Below are positions 8,019-16,524 of a stretch of DNA of 57,215 nt, in pieces. The stretch covers positions 1 to 57,215 of the forward strand of contig NZ_NHSH01000050.1 in NCBI RefSeq assembly GCF_016653315.1, read 5' to 3'. Position 1 is the first letter of the stretch. Every line of letters starts with the position of its first letter. Under the pieces are notes generated by a model, which had not been told where the DNA came from, ran no database searches, and worked only from the letters and a program-made list of their open reading frames with translations. A program made the translations under genes and the position numbers. The stretch is from Halochromatium roseum. Lineage in GTDB: Bacteria > Pseudomonadota > Gammaproteobacteria > Chromatiales > Chromatiaceae.

Positions 8019-8705
8019 ATGCCAGCCTTCACCATTACCGGTGACATCGACCCGTTCTTGCACGTCAGTCTCAGCAAGGGCGAGAAGATCTTTTGTGAAT
8101 CCGACGCCATGGTGATGATGGAAGCGCCCCTGCAGGTCAAGGGCCAGATGCGCGGTGGCATCGGCAACGCCTTGATGCGGCGCTTGGCCACGGGCGAGTC
8201 CTTCTTTCAACAGGAGATCGAGGCGGTCACTGGCGACGGCGACTGCCTGCTCTCGCCGGCCCTACCCGGGTCGATCGAGTTGCTCGACGTCAGCCCAAGC
8301 ACCTCCTACACCCTGTCGGACGGTAGCTTCGTCGCCGCCGAATCAGGCGTTCAGGTGCGCCCCAAGATGAACACCGTCGGTGGCGGCTTCTTCGGTGGTA
8401 CCGGCGGCTTCGTCATCATGGAGGCGGTGGGCACGGGCAAGCTGGCCGTCTCCGGCTTTGGCTCGATCTTCACCCTTGATGTCAGCCCCGAGCGCGAGAC
8501 GGTGATCGACAACAGCCATGCCGTCGCCTGGTCGTCGAACCTCTCGTTCGAGGTTGGCATGCCACAGACCGGGGGCGGTTTCTTCGGCAACATCGTCAAT
8601 TCCGTGACCTCCGGCGAAGGGCTGGTGATCCGCTTCCGAGGCCAAGGCAAGGTGGTGATCTGCTCGCGCAACCGCAGCCTCTTCCAGGCAAAGGGCGGCA
8701 ACTGA
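8019..8705 (+). CDS. AIM24 / TIGR00266-family protein
   Basis: The 228-residue all-beta protein has the features of the TIGR00266/AIM24 family: VSLSKGEKIFCESDAMVMM near the start, the glycine-rich FFGGTGGFVIMEAVGTGKLAVSG, DNSHAVAWSSNLSFEVGM, and a closing LVIRFRGQGKVVICSRN. A ribosome site (GGAG) precedes the ATG. The biochemical role is not established; such genes recur beside TerD-type stress genes. Its position between terD and the terZ-like gene suggests co-expression. Confidence 0.85.
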   Translation: MPAFTITGDIDPFLHVSLSKGEKIFCESDAMVMMEAPLQVKGQMRGGIGNALMRRLATGESFFQQEIEAVTGDGDCLLSPALPGSIELLDVSPSTSYTLSDGSFVAAESGVQVRPKMNTVGGGFFGGTGGFVIMEAVGTGKLAVSGFGSIFTLDVSPERETVIDNSHAVAWSSNLSFEVGMPQTGGGFFGNIVNSVTSGEGLVIRFRGQGKVVICSRNRSLFQAKGGN

Positions 8706-8796
8706 AGCCGTGACGCCTCGCTGGCTGGCGGCCTAGCCAAGGTCACTCCCGTCAACACAACGATCGCATCATTCACCCGACACGAGGACAAACAAG

Positions 8797-9396
8797 ATGG
8801 GCATCAACCTGCAAAAGGGTCAGAAAATCTCGCTAGAGAAGGAGGCCGGCGGCGGCTTGAGCCGGATCATCATGGGCCTCGGCTGGGACGCCGCAAACAG
8901 CAAGAAATCGGGCATGCTCGGCGGCCTATTCGGCGGCGGTGGCGGCGGCGGTAGTATCGATCTGGATGCCTCCTGCCTGCTATTCGACGAGCAGGGCAAT
9001 CAGCTCGATGCGATCTGGTTCCGCCAACTGCGCAGCAAGGACGGTAGCATCGAGCATACTGGTGACAATCGCACCGGCGAGGGCGACGGTGACGACGAGC
9101 AGATCAAGGTCGATCTCTCCGCAGTGCCGGGCAATGTCAAGAGCCTGGTCTTCACCGTCAACAACTACACCGGCCAGGATTTCTCGCAGGTCGAGAACGC
9201 CTTTTGCCGCATCGTCAATGGCGCCAACAACAGCGAGATCGCCCGCTACGACCTCTCCTGCCAGGGCGGCCACTCGGCGATGATCATGGCCAAGGTCTAC
9301 CGCCACAATGGCGAGTGGAAGATGCATGCGATCGGTGAGGTCGGCCGCGGACGGACCTTCGAGGAACTGCTGCCGCAGATCAAGCCACATCTGTGA
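8797..9396 (+). CDS. TerD-superfamily protein, TerZ-like
   Basis: A TerD domain of 199 residues carries IMGLGWDAAN, SIDLDASCLLFDEQG, GDNRTGEGDGDDEQIKVDLSAVP, FCRIVNG and AMIMAKVYRHNGEWKMHAIGE. Relative to the other TerD proteins it carries a loop insert with GLFGGGGGGGSIDLD, as in the TerZ branch. The DLDASC and GDGDDE clusters are the expected calcium ligands. The stop overlaps the GTG start of the next gene, indicating translational coupling with the PRTase-TRSP gene. Confidence 0.88.
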   Translation: MGINLQKGQKISLEKEAGGGLSRIIMGLGWDAANSKKSGMLGGLFGGGGGGGSIDLDASCLLFDEQGNQLDAIWFRQLRSKDGSIEHTGDNRTGEGDGDDEQIKVDLSAVPGNVKSLVFTVNNYTGQDFSQVENAFCRIVNGANNSEIARYDLSCQGGHSAMIMAKVYRHNGEWKMHAIGEVGRGRTFEELLPQIKPHL

Positions 9397-10565
9397 GCCG
9401 AGACCAAACCCTGCACGTCGAGCTTGCCACTGGCAGGCTCGAGGTCCAGGTCACGCGCGCGGCGTTCCCGCTCGATCAACTCTGCGGGTTTGCCGCGCGC
9501 GCCAATCCCAAGCGCGGCTTCCTGTTCGTCAGCAAGGTGCTCGGTAAGCATTGGCCAGCACGGCCAGCGGCGATGGAGCAGATCCATCAGCATCTTGCCC
9601 AAGCCCTCGCCCAACACCTCGGGTCAAGCCCGGGTCCCTGGCTGTTCGTCGCCATGGCGGAGACCGCCACGGGGCTGGGCCAGGGGATCTTCGAGGCCCT
9701 GCTCGCCCAGCAACCTGACGCCAACGCCCTGTTCCTGCACTCGACCCGTTATCGGGTGCCCGGCTGCCGCGCACTGGATTTCCAAGAGGCCCATTGCCAC
9801 GCCCCGGATCAGATCCTCTATGAACCGCTCGACCCCGAACACCAGCGGCGCTTCGCCACGGCACGCGAGCTGATCCTGATCGATGACGAGATCAGCACCG
9901 GCTCCACGCTCTGCAATCTGGCGACCGCTTATCGGGCACACAATCCAGACCTAGCGCGCATCCACTTCGTCTCGATCACCAATTTCAGTGGGCAACAACG
10001 TGCCGCGGCCTTCAGCGAGCAGCTCGGGCTGCCGGTGAGCCTGATCAGCGCCCTGGATGCCGAGATCGATTTCAGTCCAGCCCCTCGGCTCGCCGCGCAG
10101 TCCGCCCCAAGCGCGGTCGGCGACACTCAGCGACGCCCGGATCAGCTCGCCGCCATGGGCGGGCGTTTCGGCATCAGCCAACCTTGGCCGCTCTGCGCGG
10201 CGGATATCGCCACGCTGGTGGACGATCTGTCGCTGGACGCCCCGCTGCTGGTGCTCGGCACCGGGGAGCTGATGCACCCGGCGTTCCGGGTTGGCCGGGC
10301 CTTGGAGCGCGAGGGGCGCAATGTGCGCGTGCAGTCGACGACCCGCTCGCCCATCCTCTGTGGCGCGGATATCAGCCAACGTCTGGTCTTTGAGGACAAT
10401 TATGGCGAAGGCATCCCGAACTATCTGTACAATGTCGACCCCAATGCCTATGCCCGCATCATCCTCTGTCACGAGACCCCGAGCGACAGCTTAATGGATG
10501 TGCGTGCGCAGCTCGGCGCGCGCTGCGTGCCTTACCAGACCTCAGCCCCTGGGACCTGTGCCTAG
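9393..10565 (+). CDS. phosphoribosyltransferase-TRSP protein of the ter biosynthetic module
   Basis: The N-terminal half is a PRTase-like domain: it has WLFVAMAETATGLGQGIFEALL and the PRPP loop LILIDDEISTGSTLCNLATAY near residues 165-185. The C-terminal half has LLVLGTGELMHPAFRVGRALE and VQSTTRSPI, the TRSP motif that gives the domain its name. Comparative genomics has placed this architecture in a ter-linked module predicted to make a nucleoside-like metabolite. Start GTG at 9393 overlaps the stop of the terZ-like gene. The actual substrate is unknown. Confidence 0.85.
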   Translation: MSRDQTLHVELATGRLEVQVTRAAFPLDQLCGFAARANPKRGFLFVSKVLGKHWPARPAAMEQIHQHLAQALAQHLGSSPGPWLFVAMAETATGLGQGIFEALLAQQPDANALFLHSTRYRVPGCRALDFQEAHCHAPDQILYEPLDPEHQRRFATARELILIDDEISTGSTLCNLATAYRAHNPDLARIHFVSITNFSGQQRAAAFSEQLGLPVSLISALDAEIDFSPAPRLAAQSAPSAVGDTQRRPDQLAAMGGRFGISQPWPLCAADIATLVDDLSLDAPLLVLGTGELMHPAFRVGRALEREGRNVRVQSTTRSPILCGADISQRLVFEDNYGEGIPNYLYNVDPNAYARIILCHETPSDSLMDVRAQLGARCVPYQTSAPGTCA

Positions 10566-10650
10566 TCAAGGCTGGCTATTCGCCTGTCCCCAGGGTGCCT
10601 CACCCAGCGCAGCGTATCGAGCATCACCTTGGCATGTCTTTAGCCTAACC

Positions 10651-10710
10651 AGCATCAACCTGCATCAACCTGCACCAACCTGCACCAACCTGCACCAACC
10701 AGCAACCCCA
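10651..10710 (+). repeat. 10-bp tandem repeats in the leader of the second terD
   Basis: Six consecutive 10-bp units follow each other: agcatcaacc, tgcatcaacc, three copies of tgcaccaacc, then agcaacccca. They end about 25 bp before the second terD start. The sequence is pyrimidine-poor on this strand and contains no obvious start. A possible operator array or slippage tract; function is inferred only from position. Confidence 0.6.
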
Positions 10711-10735
10711 CACTCAACCCCAAGCGGAGGCACCG

Positions 10736-11314
10736 ATGGCAATCAGCTTGAATAAAGGCGGTAACGTCAATCTGAGCAAGGAAGCACCTAATCTGGAGAA
10801 TGTGCTCGTCGGCCTGGGCTGGGACGCGCGGGCAACCGACGGCCAGGATTTCGACCTCGACGCCAGCCTGTTCATGGTCAAGGACGATGGCAAGGTGCCA
10901 GATGACAGCCATTTCATCTTCTATAACCAGAAGACCTCACCGGACGGATCGGTCGAGCACACCGGCGACAACCTCACCGGTGAGGGCGAAGGCGACGACG
11001 AAACCATCCATGTCACCCTCTCCAAGGTTCCAGCCACCATCCAACGCCTGGTCGTGGTCGTCACCATCCACGATGCCGAGGCCCGTCGCCAGAACTTCGG
11101 TCAGGTGAGCAACGCCTTCGTGCGTATCGTCAACCGCGACAACAACCAAGAGGTGGTGCGCTTCGATCTGTCCGAAGACTACTCGACCGAGACCGCGATG
11201 ATCTTCGGCGAGATCTATCGCCACAGCGGCGACTGGAAGTTCAAGGCCGTGGGCCAAGGTTACGCCGGCGGCCTCAAGGCACTCGCCCAGCAGCATGGCG
11301 TTAACGTCGGCTAA
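10736..11314 (+). CDS. TerD-family stress protein, second full-length copy
   Basis: Length (192 residues) and motifs match the protein at 7298: [54 protein letters not shown] and [32 protein letters not shown]. It is TerD/TerE-like; the two cannot be told apart by eye. The ribosome site cggagg is about 7 bases before the ATG. The C-terminus is followed after 6 bp by terA. Confidence 0.95.
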   Translation: MAISLNKGGNVNLSKEAPNLENVLVGLGWDARATDGQDFDLDASLFMVKDDGKVPDDSHFIFYNQKTSPDGSVEHTGDNLTGEGEGDDETIHVTLSKVPATIQRLVVVVTIHDAEARRQNFGQVSNAFVRIVNRDNNQEVVRFDLSEDYSTETAMIFGEIYRHSGDWKFKAVGQGYAGGLKALAQQHGVNVG

Positions 11315-11320
11315 CCGCGG

Positions 11321-12649
11321 ATGGACCTGACCCGCGGACAACGCGCCAAGATCACGGACCTGATCGCCAACGGCGAGCACTTCAGGCTCGGTGTCGCCAT
11401 CCAGGCACCGGGCCTGAGCATCGACGTCGCCTGCTTCGGGCTGGATGCCGCCGGCAAGCTCGCCGATGAGCGCTACATGACCTTCTTCAACCAGCCAACC
11501 TCGCCCTGCGGCGGGGTACGGCTGAGCGCGCCGGCAGGTGCCGCCGCAAGTGGCCCGTCTGCCGCCCACGCTGGTGGTCCCTCTGGTCAGCCGGGCGATC
11601 AGACCTGCTTCGACATCGATCTTGGCAAGCTGCCGCCCAGCATCGAGCGGCTGACCATCACCGCGGCGATCGACGGGACGGGGGCGATGTCGAACATTGG
11701 TCAAGGCCATGTGCGCTTTCTCGACGGCGCGACCGAGCGCGGACGCTTCGCCTTCAGCGGAGCCGATTTCGCCGCCGAGCGGGCGTTGATGTTGCTCGAG
11801 GTCTATCGCAAGGGCGGCGTCTGGCGCACCTGTGCCATCGGCCAGGGCTTCAACGGTGGGCTCGCGGCCCTGGTCGAGCATTTTGGTGGCACGGTCGCCG
11901 AGCCAACGCCAGCGGCCGCACCGCCGCAGTCGCCAACCTTGCAGGGGACAACGACGCGGCCGCCAACCTCGCAGGCCTCCCCCCCGCCAGCGTCGCAATC
12001 GCCACCGTCTCAGCCCAAGACACCGCCGCTCAATCTCAGCAAGATCACGCTCGAGAAGAAGGGCAACCGCGTCTCGCTCGAAAAGCCAGGCCATGCCGAG
12101 CATGGCGAGATCCTGATCAATCTGAGCTGGCGCCCAGCCGCATCCGCCGCCGTCAAACGCGGCCTGTTCGGCGGCAAACGCGCAAGCCAAATCGATCTCG
12201 ACCTCGGCTGCCTGATCGAGCTGCAAACCGGCGAAAAGGGCGCGATCCAGGCACTGGGCAATAACTTCGGTGATCTGCTCAACCCGCCCTATATCGCGCT
12301 GGATGCCGATGACCGGAGCGGCAACAGCAGCGAAGGCGAGAACCTGCGCATCAATGGCCAGCACTGGGATGCCATCCGGCGCGTGCTCATCTATGCCTTC
12401 ATCTACGAGGGCGCGCCCAACTGGGCCGAGGCCGATGCCAGGATCAGCCTGAAGACGCCCGGCCAGCCCGAGATCGAGGTTCGGCTCGACTCACAGAGCA
12501 ACCATCAGCCCATGTGCGCCATCGCCCTCCTCGAGAACGACGCCGGCGCGGTACGCATCACCAAGCTGGTGGATTATTATCGCGGCCATCGCGACGTCGA
12601 CCAGGCCCATCACTGGGGCCTGCGCTGGACCTCAGGAAGCAAGGATTGA
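11321..12649 (+). CDS. terA: TerA-like protein: TerD domain, Pro/Gln-rich linker, TerA domain
   Basis: The first ~190 residues are a divergent TerD domain (FFNQPTSPCGGVRL, FDIDLGKLPPSIERL, LEVYRKGGVWRTCAIGQGF). A linker rich in Pro, Gln, Ser and Thr covers about 195-235. The last ~200 residues carry TerA hallmarks: ITLEKKGNRVSLEK, IDLDLGCLIEL, QALGNNFGDLLNPPYIALD, ENLRING and RVLIYAFIYEGAPNW. TerA proteins also use TerD-like folds. At 442 residues it is somewhat longer than the enterobacterial TerA. It is co-directional with terB, which follows after about 120 bp. Confidence 0.88.
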   Translation: MDLTRGQRAKITDLIANGEHFRLGVAIQAPGLSIDVACFGLDAAGKLADERYMTFFNQPTSPCGGVRLSAPAGAAASGPSAAHAGGPSGQPGDQTCFDIDLGKLPPSIERLTITAAIDGTGAMSNIGQGHVRFLDGATERGRFAFSGADFAAERALMLLEVYRKGGVWRTCAIGQGFNGGLAALVEHFGGTVAEPTPAAAPPQSPTLQGTTTRPPTSQASPPPASQSPPSQPKTPPLNLSKITLEKKGNRVSLEKPGHAEHGEILINLSWRPAASAAVKRGLFGGKRASQIDLDLGCLIELQTGEKGAIQALGNNFGDLLNPPYIALDADDRSGNSSEGENLRINGQHWDAIRRVLIYAFIYEGAPNWAEADARISLKTPGQPEIEVRLDSQSNHQPMCAIALLENDAGAVRITKLVDYYRGHRDVDQAHHWGLRWTSGSKD

Positions 12650-12766
12650 ACAAGCGGGCCAAGCAGGCTGAACAGGCCGAGCAGGCCAGGCACGCCCAAT
12701 ACCGCTGTACGCATTCAACACCCCGGCATTCTTGCCTTACAACCCATCAACACCCGAGACATCAGC

Positions 12767-13222
12767 ATGAGCTTTCAAAACTTCCTCGACAACCTCAAGA
12801 ACAAGGCATCCGAGCTCAAGAACGAGGCCCTCAAGTTCAAGAACAAGGACTTCATGAACGCCGCCGTCAGTGGCTCGGTCCTGATCGCCATGGCCGATGG
12901 TCATATTTCATCGGACGAGAAGCAGAAGATGATGCGCTTCATCGAGAACTATGAGGCGCTGTCTGTCTTTTCGAGCAAGGAGCTGATCGACAGCTTCCAG
13001 AACATCGTCAGCCAGATCGAGTTCGACAAGGATCTTGGCGAGACCAAGGCCTATGAGGCGGTACGCAAGATGAAGAGCAATGATTCGGCGGCACGCCTGA
13101 TCATGCGCCTGATCATCGCCATCGCCGGCGCCGACGGCGTCTTCGATGATGACGAGAAGCGGGTTGCGCGCAAACTGGCGATGGAACTCAACCTCAATCC
13201 GGCTGAATTCGAGCTGGCCTAG
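12767..13222 (+). CDS. terB: TerB-family tellurite-resistance protein
   Basis: The protein is 151 residues, the same length as enterobacterial TerB. It is all-helical, with two internal repeats carrying acidic metal-binding loops: SVLIAMADGHISSDEKQKM and IAIAGADGVFDDDEKRVARKLA. A lysine-rich amphipathic helix (LKNKASELKNEALKFKNKDFM) precedes the domain. TerB is thought to act with TerC at the inner membrane, yet no terC occurs in this window. It is followed by an inserted DUF4160-DUF2442 pair. Confidence 0.93.
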   Translation: MSFQNFLDNLKNKASELKNEALKFKNKDFMNAAVSGSVLIAMADGHISSDEKQKMMRFIENYEALSVFSSKELIDSFQNIVSQIEFDKDLGETKAYEAVRKMKSNDSAARLIMRLIIAIAGADGVFDDDEKRVARKLAMELNLNPAEFELA

Positions 13223-13259
13223 ATCCGCACGCATCAGCGCTGAGTCACGTTCTTCCAGA

Positions 13260-13517
13260 ATGCCTGTCATTAGTCGATTTCTCGGGATTATCATCGCCAT
13301 GTACTGGGATGATCATTCGCCACCTCATTTCCATGCGAAATATGGTGAGTATGAGATCACCGTGGACATCGTGACGGGAATCATCCAGGGAAGGTTTCCA
13401 AAACGCGCACTCCATCATGTCCTCGAGTGGCATGATTTGCACCGCGACGAGCTTCTGGAAGACTGGCACCTTTGCCAAACACGTAATGCGCCTAAACCAA
13501 TAGAGCCTCTGGAGTAA
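13260..13517 (+). CDS. DUF4160 protein, pair 1
   Basis: An 85-residue DUF4160 protein. The diagnostic motif is IIIAMYWDDHSPPHFHAKYGEYE: an aromatic/acidic strand followed by a histidine-rich HxPHxHxxYG core. The ATG at 13260 places the conserved strand at the expected distance. It lies 37 bp after terB and 4 bp before the DUF2442 gene. The two families are commonly adjacent and have been suggested to form toxin-antitoxin-like pairs; the activity is not known. It splits the ter operon between terB and the HAD gene. Confidence 0.85.
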   Translation: MPVISRFLGIIIAMYWDDHSPPHFHAKYGEYEITVDIVTGIIQGRFPKRALHHVLEWHDLHRDELLEDWHLCQTRNAPKPIEPLE

Positions 13518-13521
13518 TATC

Positions 13522-13809
13522 ATGTTCCTCCACGTCCGCGAAGCCCGCCACCTTCGAGATTACACAGTTGAACTCTTTTTCAACGATGGCCGCCAAGGTG
13601 TCGCAGACCTTCGCCCAGCCTTATCCGGCCCGGCGTTTGAACCCCTTTTGGATGTTGAGGTATTCTCACAGTTGCGTGTCGATACCGAACTCGACACGAT
13701 CGTTTGGCCAAATGGTGCAGACCTTGCTCCTGAATTTCTCTACTTTCAGGCGTTCAAGCATGAGCCCGATCTGCAAGAACGCTTCAGATCTTGGGGCTAT
13801 ATCGATTAA
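13522..13809 (+). CDS. DUF2442 protein, pair 1
   Basis: This 95-residue protein has the DUF2442 pattern: a YTVELFFNDGRQGVADLRP strand pair, a middle LLDVEVFSQLRVDTELDTIVWPNGADLAPEFLY and a short tail. The VWPNGADLAPEFL motif is the typical family end. A GGAG ribosome site lies upstream. It is probably translated together with the DUF4160 gene. The HAD phosphatase gene starts 14 bp later, so the pair is transcribed as part of the ter operon. Confidence 0.85.
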   Translation: MFLHVREARHLRDYTVELFFNDGRQGVADLRPALSGPAFEPLLDVEVFSQLRVDTELDTIVWPNGADLAPEFLYFQAFKHEPDLQERFRSWGYID

Positions 13810-13823
13810 CGAGCGCCCCCCGA

Positions 13824-14582
13824 ATGCGCAAGCTCGTGTTCCTGGATCTGGACGACACCCTGTTCCAGAGCCATCGCAAATGCGCGCCAGACGAGGCGCT
13901 GCACCCCGTGGCCCGGCTACGGGATGGCAGCGCGCATTCGTTCATGACCGGCAAACAGCGGGCGTTCTGGGACTGGCTCGCGGCCGACGCCACCCTGGTG
14001 CCAACCACGGCGCGCGACCTGGATGCGCTGCGCCGGGTCGACCTGCCATTCCAGAGCTGGTCGATCCTGGTCTATGGCGGTGTTTTACTCGATCCGAGTG
14101 GCACGCCCGATCCCGAGTGGCTGGAGCGCATGCGTGGGGTGTCCAATGATGCACGCAGCGATCTCCTGGATCTGCTCGAGCAGGCGCAAGCCTCTATTCA
14201 AGCAAACGACCTCGCCGCCCGAGTCCGCCTGGTCGGCGAGTTCGAGTTGCCCTTCTACTTCGTCGCCAAGTATCGCGACGGTCGCGATGAAGACCTGGCC
14301 CAGCTCGACGCCGAGTTGATCCAGCCGTGGTTGAGCGCGCAGGGCGACGCTTATCGCGTGCATCGCAACGACAACAATCTCGCCGTGATCCCGCGCGGGA
14401 TCGGCAAGGAGCACGCCGTGCGCTATCTGATCGACCGCCTCAACGATGATGGCGAAGCGCTGCTGACCATCGGCATTGGCGACAGTCTCATCGACGGCGC
14501 CTTCATCGCCGCCTGCGATTACTGCATCACCCCGCGCGATACCCAGCTCTTCGCCGCGACCTTCGGCCGCCCGCTGCTCTAG
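13824..14582 (+). CDS. HAD-family phosphatase of the ter module
   Basis: Motif I is LVFLDLDDTLFQS at residues 4-16 and the distal acidic motif is IGIGDSLIDGAFIAACDYCI near 220-240, as expected for a HAD phosphohydrolase. Between them is a cap region. The start is the ATG at 13824, which places motif I at the N-terminus; an upstream ATG would add 11 unrelated residues. HAD phosphatases accompany PRTase, PELOTA and lyase genes in the ter-linked module and are predicted to dephosphorylate its product. Confidence 0.85.
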   Translation: MRKLVFLDLDDTLFQSHRKCAPDEALHPVARLRDGSAHSFMTGKQRAFWDWLAADATLVPTTARDLDALRRVDLPFQSWSILVYGGVLLDPSGTPDPEWLERMRGVSNDARSDLLDLLEQAQASIQANDLAARVRLVGEFELPFYFVAKYRDGRDEDLAQLDAELIQPWLSAQGDAYRVHRNDNNLAVIPRGIGKEHAVRYLIDRLNDDGEALLTIGIGDSLIDGAFIAACDYCITPRDTQLFAATFGRPLL

Positions 14583-14642
14583 CGCTCGCCGGCTCAACCT
14601 GCTCGTCGCATCCTGCTCAATCTTCATCGCCGCGCACTTCCC

Positions 14643-16022
14643 ATGGACCGAGATCCGCTGGAACACCACCGCCAGTCGCTGCAGTTGCAGCCGCAGCAGC
14701 AATCGCAGCCGCAGTCGCAGCAGCCGCCGCCACAGTCACAGCAGCCACAGTCACAGCAGCCACCGTCGCAGCAATCACAGCCGCAGCAGTCGCAACCGCA
14801 GCAGCAGTCCCAGCCGCAGCTGCGGTCGCTACCTAAACAGCAGCCTGCCCAAGGCGCTTGTTTTCACGGCAGCTACCGCCCCGAGGATGTGCGCTTCCTG
14901 CTCACGCCGATCCAGCTCGAGCCGACCCCCGTCGCCGAGAAGGAACGCCTGATCCAGAGCGGACAGCGTCATTACAGCGAGATGCTGAGCCGCGAGTCCC
15001 TGCCCTCGCCGCGCTACATGACCCTCTTCGAGCAGGCCTGGACGATGAATCGGGCGCGCATGGCGCAGGGACTGTTGGATCTCGCCGCCATCATCGCCAA
15101 CCAGCGAGCCGATGCCATCACGCTGCTGTCGCTGGCGCGCGCTGGCACACCGGTCGGCGCGGTGCTCAAGCACACCCTGACTGACCTCTTCGCGCGTCCG
15201 ACAACCCATTATTCGCTCTCGATCATTCGCGATCGCGGCATCGATCAGCAGGCGCTGCGCTATGTGCTCGAGCAGGCCGGCCATGATCCGGCCAGCATCG
15301 TCTTCATCGACGGCTGGACCGGAAAAGGCGTCATCGCGCGAGAATTGCGGCGCGCCATCGCCGACTTCAGCGAGCATCGCTGCAAGGACGAGGGCAAGGG
15401 CGATGGCGAGGACGAAGGCGATGCCAAGAACGAGGACCAGCACCAACGCCGGTTCCCGAGCCTGTGCCTAGACCCAAACCTCTATGCCCTCACCGATCTC
15501 GCCGGGGTCGGGATTGCGCCCTCGGATGCCGACTACCTGATCCCCTCGAGCATCATGAACGCGACCCTATCAGGACTCGTCAGCCGCTCCATCCTCAACG
15601 AGCAGATCGGCCCGCGGGACTTCCACGGCTGCGTCTACTACGCCGAGTTCGCGCCCCAGGATCGCTCGGTCTGGTTCGTCGAGGCCTTGCGCGAGGCCAT
15701 TCGCGAGCAGCTCGCGGCTGGCTACCGGCCCAACCCCGTCCCCATCGATCCAAGCTCGGCACGGACACGCTCGCGGCACCTCATCGCCGAGCTGAAGAAC
15801 CGCTTCGCCATCAGCGACGAGAACCTGATCAAGCCAGGCATCGGCGAGGCCACCCGCGTGTTGCTCCGGCGCGTGCCTGAGCTGCTGATCCTGCGCGACG
15901 CCGCGATCCCCGAGGTGGCGCACCTGCGCCAGCTCGCCAACGAAAAGGCCGTCCGCTGCGAGATCGATCCCAGCCTGCCCTATCAAGCCGTTGCGTTGAT
16001 CAAGGCATGCCAACCGTCCTAA
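14643..16022 (+). CDS. StiP-type protein (PRTase-PELOTA) with a glutamine-rich N-terminus
   Basis: Residues 10-70 are a Gln/Pro/Ser tract made of CAG-type codon repeats. The conserved part starts at FHGSYRPEDVRFLLTPIQLEP, followed by MTLFEQAW and ADAITLLSLARAGTPVGAVLKH. A PRTase-like SIVFIDGWTGKGVIARELRRAI precedes a charged insert of about 25 residues. It then reads GIAPSDADYLIPSSIMNATLSGLVSRSIL and a C-terminal PELOTA-like RVLLRRVPELLILRD. Proteins of this kind are annotated as cysteine protease StiP and are part of the ter-linked module. The glutamine tract is unusual for the family. The stop overlaps the next gene by 16 bases. Confidence 0.82.
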   Translation: MDRDPLEHHRQSLQLQPQQQSQPQSQQPPPQSQQPQSQQPPSQQSQPQQSQPQQQSQPQLRSLPKQQPAQGACFHGSYRPEDVRFLLTPIQLEPTPVAEKERLIQSGQRHYSEMLSRESLPSPRYMTLFEQAWTMNRARMAQGLLDLAAIIANQRADAITLLSLARAGTPVGAVLKHTLTDLFARPTTHYSLSIIRDRGIDQQALRYVLEQAGHDPASIVFIDGWTGKGVIARELRRAIADFSEHRCKDEGKGDGEDEGDAKNEDQHQRRFPSLCLDPNLYALTDLAGVGIAPSDADYLIPSSIMNATLSGLVSRSILNEQIGPRDFHGCVYYAEFAPQDRSVWFVEALREAIREQLAAGYRPNPVPIDPSSARTRSRHLIAELKNRFAISDENLIKPGIGEATRVLLRRVPELLILRDAAIPEVAHLRQLANEKAVRCEIDPSLPYQAVALIKACQPS

Positions 16023-16243
16023 GAATCAAAGGCTTGAGATTCCATTTCTACTCTGACGAAGGGACAGAGCCGGCTCATATCCATATTCGCGGCGCTGAAG
16101 GTGAGTGTAAATTCTGGCTGTCGCCTAGCTCACTTGCACGAAACCGGGGCATTCCAGCGCATCAGCTCAGAGAGATCGAGAGAATCATTTATAATCACCA
16201 AGCATTTCTGCTGGAGCAATTCCATGAATACCACGGCGATTGA
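16007..16243 (+). CDS. DUF4160 protein, pair 2
   Basis: The 78-residue protein has the DUF4160 strand RFHFYSDEGTEPAHIHIRGAEGECKFWL, a related but diverged form of the EPPHVHV-type core. A C-terminal helical part reads ELREIERIIYNHQAFLLEQFHEYHGD. Its start overlaps the 3' end of the StiP gene by 16 bases and its end overlaps the DUF2442 gene by 20. Such tight packing implies coupled translation within the ter operon. Confidence 0.85.
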   Translation: MPTVLRIKGLRFHFYSDEGTEPAHIHIRGAEGECKFWLSPSSLARNRGIPAHQLREIERIIYNHQAFLLEQFHEYHGD

Positions 16244-16496
16244 CCATGAGCCATGCGCCCTGCGTGCTTGGGCCGAGGCGAGAATGATTTACCTTGAGCT
16301 GAAGGACGGGCGCATCGTTGGTTTCCCGGCGGATCGTTTTAAGCTGCTCAGCGCAGCGACTCAGGAGCAGCTAAAGCAAGTGACCATTGAGGTCAACGGT
16401 TATGCGCTTCGTTGGGACGCATTGGATGAAGACCTGACCGTTGCGGGTGTCGTGGCCGGAAGATTCCAGCTCCCTCTTCCGGAACAAGCGGCCTAG
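16224..16496 (+). CDS. DUF2442 protein, pair 2
   Basis: The ATG at 16224 gives 90 residues with the DUF2442 order: MIYLELKDGRIVGFPADRFKLLSAATQEQLKQVTIEVNGYALRWDALDEDLTVAGVVAG. The DALDEDLTVAGVL-type ending is characteristic. It lies between the DUF4160 gene and the lyase gene, which starts 28 bp later. It belongs to a different subfamily from the copy at 13522, so the two pairs are unlikely to be recent duplicates. Confidence 0.85.
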   Translation: MNTTAIDHEPCALRAWAEARMIYLELKDGRIVGFPADRFKLLSAATQEQLKQVTIEVNGYALRWDALDEDLTVAGVVAGRFQLPLPEQAA

Positions 16497-16524
16497 CCTT
16501 TTCAGTCTTCCAGAGCGGTCACCA

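Noticed and set aside
9393-10565. Ordinary purine or pyrimidine salvage phosphoribosyltransferase
   Set aside because: The C-terminal TRSP region and the ter gene neighbours fit the specialised ter-linked type better.
10937-12364. Minus-strand frame of 475 codons
   Set aside because: It is antisense to the second terD and terA. The opposite strand holds the real genes with full family motifs.
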